Below are positions 1-9,439 of a stretch of 64,000 nt of DNA, piece by piece (position 1 is the first letter of the stretch; each line of letters begins with the position of its first letter). Source of the stretch: an uncultured Bacteroidales bacterium (GTDB lineage: Bacteria > Bacteroidota > Bacteroidia > Bacteroidales > FEN-979); the NCBI GenBank assembly GCA_903959905.1, contig CAJBYO010000053.1, positions 1 through 64,000 on the forward strand, read 5' to 3'. The translations under genes were made by a program, and so were the position numbers. The notes below the pieces were generated by a model that saw only the letters and a program-made list of their open reading frames with translations, did not search any database and was not told where the DNA came from.

Positions 1-140
1 ATTTTATGAACTGCTTTTTTTTTCAAACTTAGCTAAAAGTATAATCGCTCGTATAATTTTAAAATCCTTTGGGATTTTGAGTTTGAGTTATCTGCATTGA
101 TGTTCCCGGTTTTAATTGGGAGGACACTATGTGGTGAAAA

Positions 141-203
141 AATGACGAATATGCGAATGACGAATATGCGAATAACGAATATGCGAATGACGGATAAGCG
201 AAT
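141..203. repeat. single-arm ATGCGAATGACGAAT tract
   Basis: About three and a half copies of an 18-bp word (AATGACGAATATGCG and variants with AATAACG) lie directly downstream of the LytTR gene that ends at 209. The same word forms both arms of the hairpins at 3328-3455 and 24381-24492, but here only one arm is present and no matching inverted arm was found nearby. An open frame read through it is just a translation of the repeat (MTNMRMTNMRI) and is not a gene. The first 140 bases of the window hold nothing else I can assign. Confidence 0.7.
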
Positions 204-208
204 TACCC

Positions 209-946
209 TTAGAATCGTGCAAAGACATTCAGGAAATCTGTTTTCCGGGTCCGCGCCAGTTTCAGGCTGTTCCCGTTGCTCATCACCGCTTTCCCGCCAT
301 CGGTGTGGTTGTATTTTTTCACCTGTTTCAGGTTGACCAGGGAAGAGTGGTGAATGCGGAAAAAGGGATAATCAGCAAGGAGTTCCTCCACATCGCCCAA
401 TGTCCGGGATAGAAGGATTTCGCTTCGGTCAAGCATATACATGCGGGTATAGCTGCCTTCGGCCATGCAGTGAACGATGTCGTTTACAGAAGCAAAGGTC
501 AACCCGTCCATGGTTGGCAGGGCGATGGTGCCGGGCACCTGTTTGTTGTGCACGGCAATGGCCATCTGAACCTGCGGCTGACTGATGGAGCTTTGTTTGT
601 TTTTGATCTTCTCAATGGCAAAAGTAAGGTCTTCCCTGTCGACAGGCTTTAGCAGGTAATCAAGTGCACTGTATTTGATGGCTTTTACTGCGTAGGAATC
701 ATATGCCGTTGTGAATATCACATCAAAATCAAGCGGATCAAATTTTGCCAGCAGATCAAAGCCATTGAGCAAGGGCATTTCGATATCCAGGAAAATGAAA
801 TCAGGCTTGTATTTTTGAATCAATGCGTACGCTTTCGGGGATTCATTGCAGGGTGCAAGGATTTTCACCTCAGGAAACCAGCATTCCAGCTGATTGGTCA
901 GGGTTTTGATGCAATGGAGTTCGTCGTCGATGATAATACAGTTCAT
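209..946 (-). CDS. LytTR-family response regulator 1
   Basis: A 245-residue two-component response regulator of the LytR/AlgR class. The receiver domain is at about residues 2-120: acidic pair IDDE at 6-9, phosphoacceptor Asp54 in FLDIEMP, the TTAYDSY switch near 82 and the LLKP lysine near 103. A LytTR DNA-binding domain follows at about 140-243, with the family signature FFRIHHSSLVN. It is about 57% identical by eye to the regulator at 26654-27391, with the same length and layout. It lies downstream of sensor kinase 1 on the same strand but has its own promoter cassette at 1044-1134. The direct repeats there suggest it controls itself and three other units. The natural partner is one or more of the four LytS-like kinases. 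Function from family is secure; target genes are inferred. Confidence 0.95.
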   Translation of the reverse strand: MNCIIIDDELHCIKTLTNQLECWFPEVKILAPCNESPKAYALIQKYKPDFIFLDIEMPLLNGFDLLAKFDPLDFDVIFTTAYDSYAVKAIKYSALDYLLKPVDREDLTFAIEKIKNKQSSISQPQVQMAIAVHNKQVPGTIALPTMDGLTFASVNDIVHCMAEGSYTRMYMLDRSEILLSRTLGDVEELLADYPFFRIHHSSLVNLKQVKKYNHTDGGKAVMSNGNSLKLARTRKTDFLNVFARF

Positions 947-1043
947 GAGTTGAGGTTTTGAATGGATTATAATTGGGGAGAATTTACGATTGGACGATTT
1001 ACGAATGACGAATGAATTGAACGATTTAAGATTGACGATTTAC

Positions 1044-1134
1044 CAAAAGTAGCAAGCGGGGGGAGGAAAGTAAAGCGGGAATTGATAACCGGTAGGGATG
1101 GGTTGATATCCGGTAGGGATTTGGCAATGGTTGG
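1044..1134 (-). promoter_or_regulatory. 91-bp LytTR-type promoter cassette, copy 1 (regulator 1)
   Basis: Read on the minus strand towards the regulator at 946. The -7 box TACTTTTG is at 1044-1051, then exactly 19 bases, then a -33-like TTTA at 1071-1074. The proximal repeat CTACCGGTTATCAA (1082-1095) starts 21 bp upstream of TTTA, and the distal CTACCGGATATCAA (1103-1116) 21 bp further. A third conserved block CCAACCATTGCCAA is at 1121-1134. The same layout with the same 91-bp span occurs at 11630, 16517 and 21945. The -7 box fits the Bacteroidota consensus TAnnTTTG. Two direct repeats two helical turns apart, abutting the -33 box, is the usual LytTR site geometry. The leader (947-1043) is low-complexity GACGATTTACGAAT sequence. 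Confidence 0.75.
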
Positions 1135-1140
1135 CTGTAG

Positions 1141-1234
1141 GGCCACGCCATGGCGTGGCCTAATGCCATGGCGTGGCCTAATGCCATGGCGTGGCCTAAT
1201 GCCATGGCGTGGCCTAATGCCATGGCGTGGCCCT
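1141..1234. repeat. tandem palindromic 18-bp repeat array
   Basis: Five tandem copies of GCCATGGCGTGGCCTAAT (the last one partial) begin at 1147. They are preceded by GGCCAC, so the first 20 bases (1141-1160) form the perfect palindrome GGCCACGCCATGGCGTGGCC. The same palindrome occurs twice at 16613-16632 and 16680-16699, also between a promoter cassette and the stop codon of a kinase gene. Each unit contains the inner palindrome GGCCATGGCC-like core, so the transcript could fold into a run of GC-rich hairpins. It lies just past the end of kinase 1 and may act as a terminator or REP-like element. Confidence 0.8.
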
Positions 1235-1256
1235 ACGATGCATTTTGCAATATTGT

Positions 1257-3302
1257 TTAAATGGGAATCTCCAGTTCCACCCTGGTGCCGGTTGCCAGCC
1301 CCTGATCATCTTTCAAATCCAAAATAGCTACCTGAGCCCCGCTGGTATTAAGCTTATTCATCATCTCGATCCGCTGGGAAGTAACCTTCAATCCATGAGA
1401 TTTATGTGTGGCGGATTTGCTTTTCAGCCCGGCCGCTTTTTCCCGACCGATGCCATCATCCTCTATGGTGATTATTAAGAATTCCTCATTCTTCATTGCT
1501 ATTTCAATGGTAATGGTTCCTTCCCCCACCTTCTGCATCAGTCCATGCCAGATGGCATTTTCCACAAACGGCTGCAGCAGCATCGGCGGGATCATGATGG
1601 AATTGGTGTTTACATCAGCAGCGATATGATAGACGCATTTGAATTTGTTGTCAAAGCGGGCAGATTCAAGCAGGATATACAACTTCAGTGCTTCCAGTTC
1701 TTTTTCAATGGAGATGGTTTCGCTGCGTGAATTATCCAGGATCAACCGGATCAGTTTGGAAAATTTGATCAGGTATTCGGAGGCAAGTTCATGCTGCTGA
1801 TCCATCACAAAACTGTTGATGGAATTGAGGGAGTTGAAGATGAAGTGGGGGTTCATCTGGGCACGGAGTGCTTTGGTTTCGGCTTGTGCAAGTTGTTTTT
1901 TAAAATCGGAGGTGAGCTGTTCTTTGTCCCGTTTGCGTTTGTAGCGGAGACGGGAGAATATACCCAGCCCGGTCAACAGAAAGAAAGCCCCTGCAAATAA
2001 ATAATAGTTTCGCTGTTCAGATTTTTGAACCTGCAGTTGCTCAATTTCGTTCTCCTTCTGCTGTTGCTGTTGTTCAATCTCGTAGGACGCTATCCGTGCC
2101 CGTGTGCTCAGGGTATTCACTGAATCCTGCAGGGCATTGTACTTGATCAGATAGCGAAGGGCCTGGAGGGAATCTCTTTGAATCAACAGGAAGGAATGGA
2201 GTTCGCGGGTATACTTTAATACAAGGGAAACAGCTTTTGAAGACTCCGCTGCATTCAATGCAGCTTTAATCCGTTGAAATGCACGGTTATTATCTCCTGA
2301 TAAGCGATAAAAGCTGTACAAATTATAATCCAGCTCAAAATATCCATGTGAGGTAATGATCTCCATTTTCAACTCTTTTCTGGTCTTCTCAGCACCTTCA
2401 AGATAAACCCGGGCACTGTCCATTGAATTCGTTCCGAGGTGAATTGCGGCACAACTCAGCTGGAAAAGGCCATTTTGAAAAGGAACAGTCATGTGATTTT
2501 TGCTTTCAAAGGCATATGAAAATGCTTGCCTCCAGTCATTCCGCCTCAAATAGATTTCACTCATACGATTGTAATAATAAAAGTCGTTGATGGTTATTTT
2601 CAACCTGGTAAGTTCCTCCATTCCCGCTCTCAGGAATTTTTCTGCTTTGTCAAGGTTTCCCCATTCCATGTAAACGGTACCTATGTATTGCGTTTCACCT
2701 GCAGCTAGGTCCGGATCAGATGGTTTAGCGATTTCACCGGATTGCAAGTAATACTGAATGGCGTGTTCAAAATCAGCAAGGTAGTGGTAATATCCTGCGA
2801 GGCTGTGGTAGCAGGCTGCCTGGTTGAGAGCTGGTCCATGGCGCCTGTAATAAGCCGCTTTTTCGGAATAATACCTTACCTGCTCCTCCTGCCTGCCAGC
2901 GGACTTGAACAGGTAACCCATTTGGAGTAACGGACCGAGGCCAATTAAATGCATCGAATCAAATGCCTCTATGCATTGCTTACACTGATCAATGGCTTTA
3001 TCATAGCGGCCTTTTTCTGAAAGTTCAAGGACCTTATAGTATTGGCCGAATGCCATGCCGTAACGGAATATTTTTTTCACCGAAAGATCGTATGCCTGCT
3101 TTAAATAACGGCTTGCCATCGAATCGGATGAGGCAGAATTAAACCCGAAGTCAATAAGTAACCTGATCCTGGAGGTATCATTGGTCTCTTTGGAGATCTG
3201 CAGCAGGAGTTTGTCTTCCCCGGATGTTTGAGAAAGGGCACTTCCGCTGAAAAAGAGGATCAGCAGCCGTATATACCAACTGATTCGCATGATGGAATTC
3301 AT
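1257..3302 (-). CDS. TPR-containing LytS-like sensor histidine kinase 1
   Basis: A 681-residue membrane sensor kinase. It has an N-terminal signal/anchor at 1-25 (ending ALSQ), tetratricopeptide-type helical repeats over about 30-400, a glutamine-rich coiled coil around 405-430, one membrane helix at 433-452 followed by RYKRKRD, and a His_kinase (PF06580-type) domain at 478-681. His486 sits in MNPHFIFNSLNSI, the N-box is PFVENAIWHG with Asn582, and the G-box is DDGIGRE near 615. The TPR part should be periplasmic. It is the last gene after the three S74 genes on the same strand, with the 3328-3455 hairpin between. A TACTTTTA box (3308-3315) lies only five bases before the ATG, so a leaderless transcript is possible. 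Its kinase half is nearly identical to those of the other three kinases in this window; the TPR half is not. Confidence 0.95.
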   Translation of the reverse strand: MNSIMRISWYIRLLILFFSGSALSQTSGEDKLLLQISKETNDTSRIRLLIDFGFNSASSDSMASRYLKQAYDLSVKKIFRYGMAFGQYYKVLELSEKGRYDKAIDQCKQCIEAFDSMHLIGLGPLLQMGYLFKSAGRQEEQVRYYSEKAAYYRRHGPALNQAACYHSLAGYYHYLADFEHAIQYYLQSGEIAKPSDPDLAAGETQYIGTVYMEWGNLDKAEKFLRAGMEELTRLKITINDFYYYNRMSEIYLRRNDWRQAFSYAFESKNHMTVPFQNGLFQLSCAAIHLGTNSMDSARVYLEGAEKTRKELKMEIITSHGYFELDYNLYSFYRLSGDNNRAFQRIKAALNAAESSKAVSLVLKYTRELHSFLLIQRDSLQALRYLIKYNALQDSVNTLSTRARIASYEIEQQQQQKENEIEQLQVQKSEQRNYYLFAGAFFLLTGLGIFSRLRYKRKRDKEQLTSDFKKQLAQAETKALRAQMNPHFIFNSLNSINSFVMDQQHELASEYLIKFSKLIRLILDNSRSETISIEKELEALKLYILLESARFDNKFKCVYHIAADVNTNSIMIPPMLLQPFVENAIWHGLMQKVGEGTITIEIAMKNEEFLIITIEDDGIGREKAAGLKSKSATHKSHGLKVTSQRIEMMNKLNTSGAQVAILDLKDDQGLATGTRVELEIPI

Positions 3303-3327
3303 GGGAGTAAAAGTAGGGATAACTGAT

Positions 3328-3455
3328 TAATATGGGAATGACGAATATGCGAATGACGAATATGCGAATAGGGTGCTTTGTCAACTGATTACCATCTTCT
3401 TAAGTAGCATTTAATTCGCATATTCGTCATTCGCATATTCGTCATTCCCATATTA
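3328..3455. repeat. perfect 42-bp inverted repeat with 44-base loop
   Basis: The left arm 3328-3369 and right arm 3414-3455 are exact reverse complements over 42 bp. Both are built from the word AATGACGAATATGCG. The loop (3370-3413) starts AGGGTGCTTTGTCAACTG. A second copy at 24381-24492 has the same loop length and the same first 28 loop bases. At the outer end this copy reads GGGAAT in the left arm and ATTCCC in the right, so a departure from the GCGAAT word is matched in both arms. It sits between the S74 operon and kinase 1, so it may attenuate read-through or mark a processing site. Confidence 0.9.
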
Positions 3456-3477
3456 CAAGACAAACAGGATGTGTTGG

Positions 3478-5865
3478 TTATTTTATGAGCATTTTTTCCA
3501 TTTTTTCAAGCTTGACTTCAAGTTCTTCAATGTGTTTTTGCTGTGCCATGTTTTTCTCATTCAGTTCCTGCACTGCCCTGACCAAACTTGGCACAAACTG
3601 GCTGTAGGCAATGCTGTAGTTATCGGTAGGATTTTGTGGAGCGTTAACGCCGTCGAAGGCATAACCGATTGCTTTGGCAGTAGCTTCCACTTCCTGAGCC
3701 ACAAAACCGGTATGGATGTTTTCCAGGTCTTTTGCCTGCTGATCGGCCGTTGGCAGGTAATGCTTTGCAATGCTGTCGGGCATTTGAGCAGTGATATGGC
3801 GTTGCAGTTTTTCTGTGTTTATATTGTAGGTTACCGGGCGCAAACGGGCAATGAACTCCAGTCCGGGCACATCTTCCCTGAGATTCTCCTTGAACCGGCC
3901 GTCGCTGAGGTTGCTCCAGGGTGCGTAGCCCCCGATGACCATTCCTCCAACATTAGCGCCGATCACTATTTTATTATTTCCATTGGTGATGGCTGAAGCT
4001 CCCAGGGAGGTTGCCCCGGCGAGGTTGCTGACGCTGGTATTCGTGTATTCACCGATACAGGTGTTCCAGCTGCCGTCAATATTGGCATGCATGGCCAGGT
4101 TACCGATGGCCGTGTTATAGCCTCCGGTGGTGTTGTTATCAAGCGCATGGTCTCCGTTTGCGACGTTGAATCCTCCGGAAGAATTATTATAAAGCGCATG
4201 ATCTCCACCTGACACATTGGAGTTTCCTGCGATGTTATGATAAAGCGCATAAGATCCATTTGCGATATTGGAGGATCCTGAGGTGTTAGAAAAAAGCGTA
4301 TACGATCCAATTGCAGCATTGTTGGTCCCATTGGTGTTTGCGCCGAGTGCAGCAACCCCTATGGCGGTATTTTCAATTCCGGTAATGTTGGCATACAATG
4401 CTTGTGATCCTATTGCAATGTTCCAGGACCCGAGGGTGTTTGCAAAAAGTGCTCTTGACCCCACTGCCGTATTATTAATTGAGTGAAAGAAATAGGAAGC
4501 GCCGATACCATTGTTATAAAGTGCTGAATCTCCTACTGCAACTAAATTACTGCGGTTGGTGTTACTACGCAAAGAATGTGTGCCAACTGCTACGTTAGAA
4601 TGTCCGGTGGTGTTGGCATTAAGCGCTCCATTCCCATTGGCAACATTCGAGCTCCCGGTGGTGTTATTCGAAAGCGTCCAATACCCACTTGCAACATTGT
4701 GGTTTCCGGTGGTATTACTAGATAGTGCATTAGAACCGGTTGCTACATTGGCGTATCCTGAGGTATTACCGTAAAGCGCCATATACCCACTTGCGACATT
4801 TTCGCCGCCAGAGGTATTGCTGTTAAGGGAATAAGTGCCGCATGCGACATTTAAGCCTCCACCGATGTTGCTGGAAAGCGCATTATACCCGATTGCGACA
4901 TTATAGTACCCGAAGGTATTGTTGGAAAGCGCGTTATATCCATTGGCAGTGTTGTAGTTTCCAACATTGTTAGAGTACAGAGCCTTTGACCCAATTGCAG
5001 TATTGAAAACTCCATCGGTGTTTGAAAAAAGCGCCGAATCACCAATGGCTACTAAATTACTGCGGGTAGTATTGCTATGCAGTGCATTGATGCCAAGTGC
5101 TACATTAGAGTATCCGGTTGTGTTGGAACTAAGTGCCCCGAAACCGTTGGCGGTATTGTAGTTTCCTGTTGTGTTTTGCACCAGTGCTGATTTCCCGGTG
5201 GCCGTGTTATTATACCCGGTTGTATTGTAGAGCAGTGCTTCCCCTCCGGTGGCTGTGTTATTATACCCTGTTGTATTTTCCCAAAGTGTTACTGCTCCAG
5301 TGGCAGTATTATTGTATCCGGTTGTATTGGCTAATAAAGCCTGGTAACCGGTGGCTGTATTTTCGTAGCCTATTGTATTCGCCCATAATGCTTCCTGGCC
5401 GATGGAAGTATTTGAGATGCCTGTCGTGGTTGAATTCCCTGACAAAAATCCAAAAAATACATTTCCAAGTGTGTTATCTATTCTTCCGGCTTTTTGATTA
5501 TTCACGCGGATGTTGAACGGTACATTGTCTGTCGTGCCGATAAAGCTTGAATTCACTGTGCCGCTGTTACCGGAGAGTGCCCAGCTATTGCCGCCTGTAA
5601 GGTTCCATAAAGGACTGAGCGCGGTGCCCATGTTGCTATAGATGCCTGGCGTATTATCGGTTTGAAAGATCATCAACCCATTGACCGGAGATGTGATGGC
5701 ATTTCGCTGAGCCATTGTCATCCGGGGAATGAGCATCCCCTTTGTCGTGGATTTCACATCCAGCATGGCTGAATTGTCGGGCAAGGAGCCATCCGTGTTG
5801 ACGGCTACCTGGGCGTTGACTGATATGCTTAATACCAGTGATAAAAGAAAGAACAGGCTTTTCAT
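3478..5865 (-). CDS. Repeat-rich adhesin-like protein with S74 chaperone domain (A)
   Basis: 795 residues. A signal peptide (1-18, ending VNAQ) is followed by a head module containing [19 protein letters not shown], then about 26 tandem 17-residue repeats of the pattern YNNTATGxxALxxNTTG, a form of the YadA/Hep_Hag-like beta-roll. The C-terminal peptidase_S74 domain starts with SDGRFKENL; Ser654 and Lys659 match the autoproteolytic dyad of phage tailspike and endosialidase chaperones. The last 30 residues are a heptad-like coiled coil. By family this should be a trimeric surface fibre whose C-terminal part assists folding and may be cleaved off. No T9SS domain is present. The repeat pair [20 protein letters not shown] occurs twice, suggesting a block duplication. 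It is 18 bp from the next S74 gene, so in one operon. Confidence 0.9.
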   Translation of the reverse strand: MKSLFFLLSLVLSISVNAQVAVNTDGSLPDNSAMLDVKSTTKGMLIPRMTMAQRNAITSPVNGLMIFQTDNTPGIYSNMGTALSPLWNLTGGNSWALSGNSGTVNSSFIGTTDNVPFNIRVNNQKAGRIDNTLGNVFFGFLSGNSTTTGISNTSIGQEALWANTIGYENTATGYQALLANTTGYNNTATGAVTLWENTTGYNNTATGGEALLYNTTGYNNTATGKSALVQNTTGNYNTANGFGALSSNTTGYSNVALGINALHSNTTRSNLVAIGDSALFSNTDGVFNTAIGSKALYSNNVGNYNTANGYNALSNNTFGYYNVAIGYNALSSNIGGGLNVACGTYSLNSNTSGGENVASGYMALYGNTSGYANVATGSNALSSNTTGNHNVASGYWTLSNNTTGSSNVANGNGALNANTTGHSNVAVGTHSLRSNTNRSNLVAVGDSALYNNGIGASYFFHSINNTAVGSRALFANTLGSWNIAIGSQALYANITGIENTAIGVAALGANTNGTNNAAIGSYTLFSNTSGSSNIANGSYALYHNIAGNSNVSGGDHALYNNSSGGFNVANGDHALDNNTTGGYNTAIGNLAMHANIDGSWNTCIGEYTNTSVSNLAGATSLGASAITNGNNKIVIGANVGGMVIGGYAPWSNLSDGRFKENLREDVPGLEFIARLRPVTYNINTEKLQRHITAQMPDSIAKHYLPTADQQAKDLENIHTGFVAQEVEATAKAIGYAFDGVNAPQNPTDNYSIAYSQFVPSLVRAVQELNEKNMAQQKHIEELEVKLEKMEKMLIK

Positions 5866-5883
5866 AACAGTTTGTTTTTAAGA

Positions 5884-7839
5884 TTACTTATTTTCTAACT
5901 TTTCGATGCGTTGCATTAATTGATTAATCAGCTGATCTTGTTCTTCATTTTTCATTTGCAGCCCCTCGTTTATTGCACTCAATTCCTGCACCGCCCTTAC
6001 CAAACTTGGCACAAACTGGCTGTAGGCAATACTGTAGTTGTCAGTAAGGTTCTGCGGTGCGTTTACCCCGTCGAAGGCATAGCCAATCGATTTGGCGGAG
6101 GCTTCCACCTCCTGTGCCACAAACCCGGTATGGGTGTATTCCCTGTCTTTTTCCACTTGGTCAGCAGTGGGCAGGTAATGCCGGGCAATGCTGTCGGGCA
6201 TTTGAGCGGTGATGTGGCGTTGCAGCTTGTCCGTGTTTATCCGGTATGTTACAGGGCGCAGATGGCTGATGAATGCCAGCCCCGGCACATCTTCCCTGAT
6301 GTCTTCCTTGAACCTGCCGTCGCTGAGGTTGCTCCAGGGGGCGTAGCCGCCAATGACCATGCCGCCGATGTTCGCTCCAAGAACTATTTTATTATCTGCA
6401 TTTGTGATTGATGAAGCACCCAGCGAGGTTGCCCCCGCGAGGTTGTTGACGCTGGTGTTGGTGTATTCACCGATACAGGTGTTCCAGTTGCCAACCGTGT
6501 TGGCATGCATGGCCTGGTCGCCGATGGCGGTGTTATAGCTCCCCGTGTGGTTATTCTCAAGTGCTTGATTCCCACTTGCAACATTATAGCTTCCTGTGGT
6601 ATTGCTGGTTAGCGAGTAATATCCGCTGGCGGTATTGTAGTTTCCATAGACGTTGTAGTGAAGGGCATAAAACCCATTGGCGGTATTGTAGTTTCCGGTA
6701 GTGTTGTAGTAAAGTGCTACATTCCCACTGCCGACATTGCCGTTGCCGGTGGTGTTGTTTAAAAGCGCATATGACCCACATGCAACATTGAATGTTCCGG
6801 TTGTGTTATTCTGGAGTGCTGCTGATCCGTTCGCCGTATTTTCTGATCCGAAAGTGTTGGAAAAAAGTGCCCTGAACCCGCTGCCGGTATTGCTGTTTCC
6901 TGTAGTGTTGGAAAACAGCGCTTTTGAACCCAATCCAGTGTTTTTTTGAGCATCCATACTAACACCTGCGCCAATACCATTGTTATAAAGCGCCGAATCA
7001 CCAATAGCGACTAAATTACAGCGGGTGGTATTATTATGCAGGGCATTCGTGCCAATTGCCACGTTGGAATACCCGGTGGTATTGGAATTAAGAGCTTGAT
7101 ACCCGCTGGCGGTATTATCACTGCCTCCTCCGTTTACACTCAAAGCCTGGAACCCACAGGCTGTGTTGTGGCTCCCCGTGGAGTTCATAAAGAGTGCACC
7201 GGATCCGATGGCAGCGTTGTACGATCCCGTTGTTGTATTCCACAGGGACTGATACCCGGTCGCGGTATTGTCATTTCCAACTGTGTTGTGGTACAGAGCG
7301 GCATATCCGACTGCAGTGTTGTCAAACCCGGTGTTATTGAAGTAAAGTGTATGATCTCCCATGGCAGTATTGCCGCCCCCCGTGGTGCTGTTGCCGGCCA
7401 TGTAACCAAAAAATGCATTTTGAAGAAAGTGGTCAATGCTGCCGGCTTTCTGATTATTCACCCTGATATTGAACGGCGCATTATCAGTGGTGCCGATAAA
7501 ATTTGAATTGAGTGTACCACTGTTTCCTGACAGGGCCCAACTGTTTCCGTTGCCCGACAACGTCCACGAAGGACTGATGGCAGAGCCGGTGTTAACATAT
7601 ATGCCGGGCATGTTATCCGTTTGAAAGATCATCAGTCCGCTGGCAGGAGATGCGATGGCATTCCGTTGTGACAGGGTCATACGAGGCACGAGCATCCCTT
7701 TCGTTGTGGATTTCACATCCAGCATGGCTGAATTATCGGGAGCTGAAAGATCGGTATTAATGGCAACCTGTGCAGCGAGTTGCAATGAAACACAAAGAAG
7801 GATTGCTGCAAAAATGGTTGCTATGACGTGTATTTTCAT
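5884..7839 (-). CDS. Repeat-rich adhesin-like protein with S74 chaperone domain (B)
   Basis: 651 residues and paralogous to the genes at 3478 and 9440. It has a signal peptide to about residue 23 (LQLAAQ), the [20 protein letters not shown] head module, about 18 copies of the 17-residue NTxTGYxAL beta-roll repeat, and an S74 domain beginning SDGRFKEDI with Ser506 and Lys511 conserved. A terminal coiled coil (QLINQLMQRIEKLENK) should trimerise. The S74 domains of the three paralogues are far more alike than their repeat tracts, which differ in copy number (26, 18, 15). It is likely exported and displayed on the cell surface. It is the third gene of the operon running from the promoter at 11630; gaps are 44 bp upstream and 18 bp downstream. 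Confidence 0.9.
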   Translation of the reverse strand: MKIHVIATIFAAILLCVSLQLAAQVAINTDLSAPDNSAMLDVKSTTKGMLVPRMTLSQRNAIASPASGLMIFQTDNMPGIYVNTGSAISPSWTLSGNGNSWALSGNSGTLNSNFIGTTDNAPFNIRVNNQKAGSIDHFLQNAFFGYMAGNSTTGGGNTAMGDHTLYFNNTGFDNTAVGYAALYHNTVGNDNTATGYQSLWNTTTGSYNAAIGSGALFMNSTGSHNTACGFQALSVNGGGSDNTASGYQALNSNTTGYSNVAIGTNALHNNTTRCNLVAIGDSALYNNGIGAGVSMDAQKNTGLGSKALFSNTTGNSNTGSGFRALFSNTFGSENTANGSAALQNNTTGTFNVACGSYALLNNTTGNGNVGSGNVALYYNTTGNYNTANGFYALHYNVYGNYNTASGYYSLTSNTTGSYNVASGNQALENNHTGSYNTAIGDQAMHANTVGNWNTCIGEYTNTSVNNLAGATSLGASSITNADNKIVLGANIGGMVIGGYAPWSNLSDGRFKEDIREDVPGLAFISHLRPVTYRINTDKLQRHITAQMPDSIARHYLPTADQVEKDREYTHTGFVAQEVEASAKSIGYAFDGVNAPQNLTDNYSIAYSQFVPSLVRAVQELSAINEGLQMKNEEQDQLINQLMQRIEKLENK

Positions 7840-7883
7840 AGTTCATATTTTATTTTTCGTAATTTTTTGCGTCTTCGTGGTGA

Positions 7884-9368
7884 TTATAACCTGATGATTT
7901 TCCCCGTCATTGTTTTTCCACTTGAGGCAACATGGATCACATATACACCAGCCGGTCTTTCGGCAAGGGAGAATTCCTGTGTTCGTTCCAGAATTAGGTC
8001 TTTTGAAAATACTTTTTCACCCAGGATCCCGAAAATGTCAACATGCGCTGGTTCCCCGGGAACAGCGCCCTCAAGCGCCAGCGTAAATTTCCCGGTGGTT
8101 GGATTTGGATAGATGGTAAAAGAAATTTTGTGTGGAGATAATGGGTTTGCCAGGTCTCCTGTGCCGGCGAAAACAGGGGCCGCCCCCGGATGAATGTACG
8201 GATTGCAGAAAATCGTCGAAATGTATCCATGCATGTAACCGGAAGCATTGACAGTTGTGCCAGGTTCGTATAGAATATTCTGCCCGGCAATATGAGTTAC
8301 GCTACCGCCTGGGGCGACAGTGTAGAACGTCCCATTCCCGGCGATCAGAAGGGTTTGGGTCGCATCGGCACAGGTGACCATGCCGCTGGTGATGGTTTTA
8401 TCCTGCAGGGAACGGATGGCAGGCGGAACGGATCCATCGCCCACATTTCCGGTGAAAGTTCCAAAGGAGGAAAGTCCGTGCGCGGTGAGCTGATGTGTTC
8501 CAGTGTTCGATGCGTTATAGGCGATCCAGGGAAGCAGCGGGTCAACCTTGAAACAGAAAATATCGCTCTCCGTCCCCACCACATCGGCCGTCGGGTATTG
8601 AAATGTTGCGTTGCAGGAGAACCCACTGATCCCCGATTGCGTGACATTCCAATAGCGCGTGAGGTAACTGGTTGTCGTCCCGGGAAACTGGCCATCAACA
8701 AGATTTACCCCTGCATAATTTGTCGAAAGGGCAGAGGCACTGTTGAAAGAAAGTGTTACAGGTGAATACTCCGGTGTTCCTGTGGCATCTCCAACAGGGA
8801 AGGTAAAGTTCCATGCACTGGAAGGCCCGGAAAAGGGAAAAATCTTTTGAAGTTGTCCTGACCCCGTTGCAACAATCATATTGGTTGCAGAAGGAGATCC
8901 TGAAACCACCGCCACAGGCCCGAGCACAAGATTATAATTTCCCAGGGATGTCAACCCGTTGGTTAGTGTCAGCACGCCATTGACGGTCGTATTCCCGGCA
9001 TTGGTAACCCCGGCAGCAGTGTTTACTGCAAGATTCCGGATCACATTCTGGCCGCTGATCACCTGGCTGAATGTTCCGGACCCGGAAAATTCAAAGTCGC
9101 CTGTTCCAAGGGAACTAACACTTAAATTCTGGTTTTCCAGGTTCTTTTTCAGAACGACGGTTCCCTGGTTGTTCAGTGAGCCACCGGATTGAAGGATTAA
9201 GTGATCATTTGATATCACAGCAGAACCTGGCGCGACCGTGATTGAACTGCCGCTGGTGATAACGGTTTGTGCGAGGGCTCCGTGGGCTGCCAGAAAAAAC
9301 AGGAAAAGTGACAGGCCGACGCGGCTGATAACGCTGGATCCGGTCAATATGGTTAACGTTTTTTTCAT
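7884..9368 (-). CDS. T9SS-anchored surface protein in S74 operon
   Basis: 494 residues. A signal peptide (to about 34, ending ALAQ) is followed by a beta-rich region with SGGSLNNQGTVV-type stacking repeats. Near 330-400 comes a module with the pattern VTCADATQTLLIAG, GGSVTHIAGQNI, ASGYMHGYIS. The end is a Por-secretion C-terminal domain (IYPNPTTGKFTLALEG to GKIIRL). The central module resembles the '3-coathanger stack' type of stacked beta module and recurs before the T9SS domain in the proteins ending at 50319 and 62302. It is exported by T9SS and fixed to the outer membrane, as known for the family. The gene sits between two S74 paralogues in one transcription unit, so it may be displayed with them. 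Ligand or role unknown. Confidence 0.85.
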   Translation of the reverse strand: MKKTLTILTGSSVISRVGLSLFLFFLAAHGALAQTVITSGSSITVAPGSAVISNDHLILQSGGSLNNQGTVVLKKNLENQNLSVSSLGTGDFEFSGSGTFSQVISGQNVIRNLAVNTAAGVTNAGNTTVNGVLTLTNGLTSLGNYNLVLGPVAVVSGSPSATNMIVATGSGQLQKIFPFSGPSSAWNFTFPVGDATGTPEYSPVTLSFNSASALSTNYAGVNLVDGQFPGTTTSYLTRYWNVTQSGISGFSCNATFQYPTADVVGTESDIFCFKVDPLLPWIAYNASNTGTHQLTAHGLSSFGTFTGNVGDGSVPPAIRSLQDKTITSGMVTCADATQTLLIAGNGTFYTVAPGGSVTHIAGQNILYEPGTTVNASGYMHGYISTIFCNPYIHPGAAPVFAGTGDLANPLSPHKISFTIYPNPTTGKFTLALEGAVPGEPAHVDIFGILGEKVFSKDLILERTQEFSLAERPAGVYVIHVASSGKTMTGKIIRL

Positions 9369-9439
9369 AGGGTCATCTTTTTAAATTCTGATAAAACGGA
9401 ATGAGCAATTGTTCATAAATGTCGTTTATTGATCAATAA

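Noticed and set aside
61..78. Small stem AAAATCC/GGATTTT near the window start as a terminator of regulator 1
   Set aside because: Only 7 bp, AT-rich, and no T-run in the direction of the regulator transcript, so too weak to call.
97..336. Open frame MMFPVLIG.. on the plus strand
   Set aside because: Most of it is the translation of the ATGCGAATGACG tract, and it overlaps the 3' end of the LytTR gene.
1141..1234. Possible CRISPR-like array
   Set aside because: The 18-bp units follow each other directly with no unique spacers, and no cas gene is in the window.
3478..5865. Possible CRISPR or phage tail-fibre island because of regular repeats and the S74 domain
   Set aside because: The repeats are coding 51-bp units in one frame, and no phage structural, lysis or integrase gene is nearby. 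Signal peptides and operon context fit a host surface protein.
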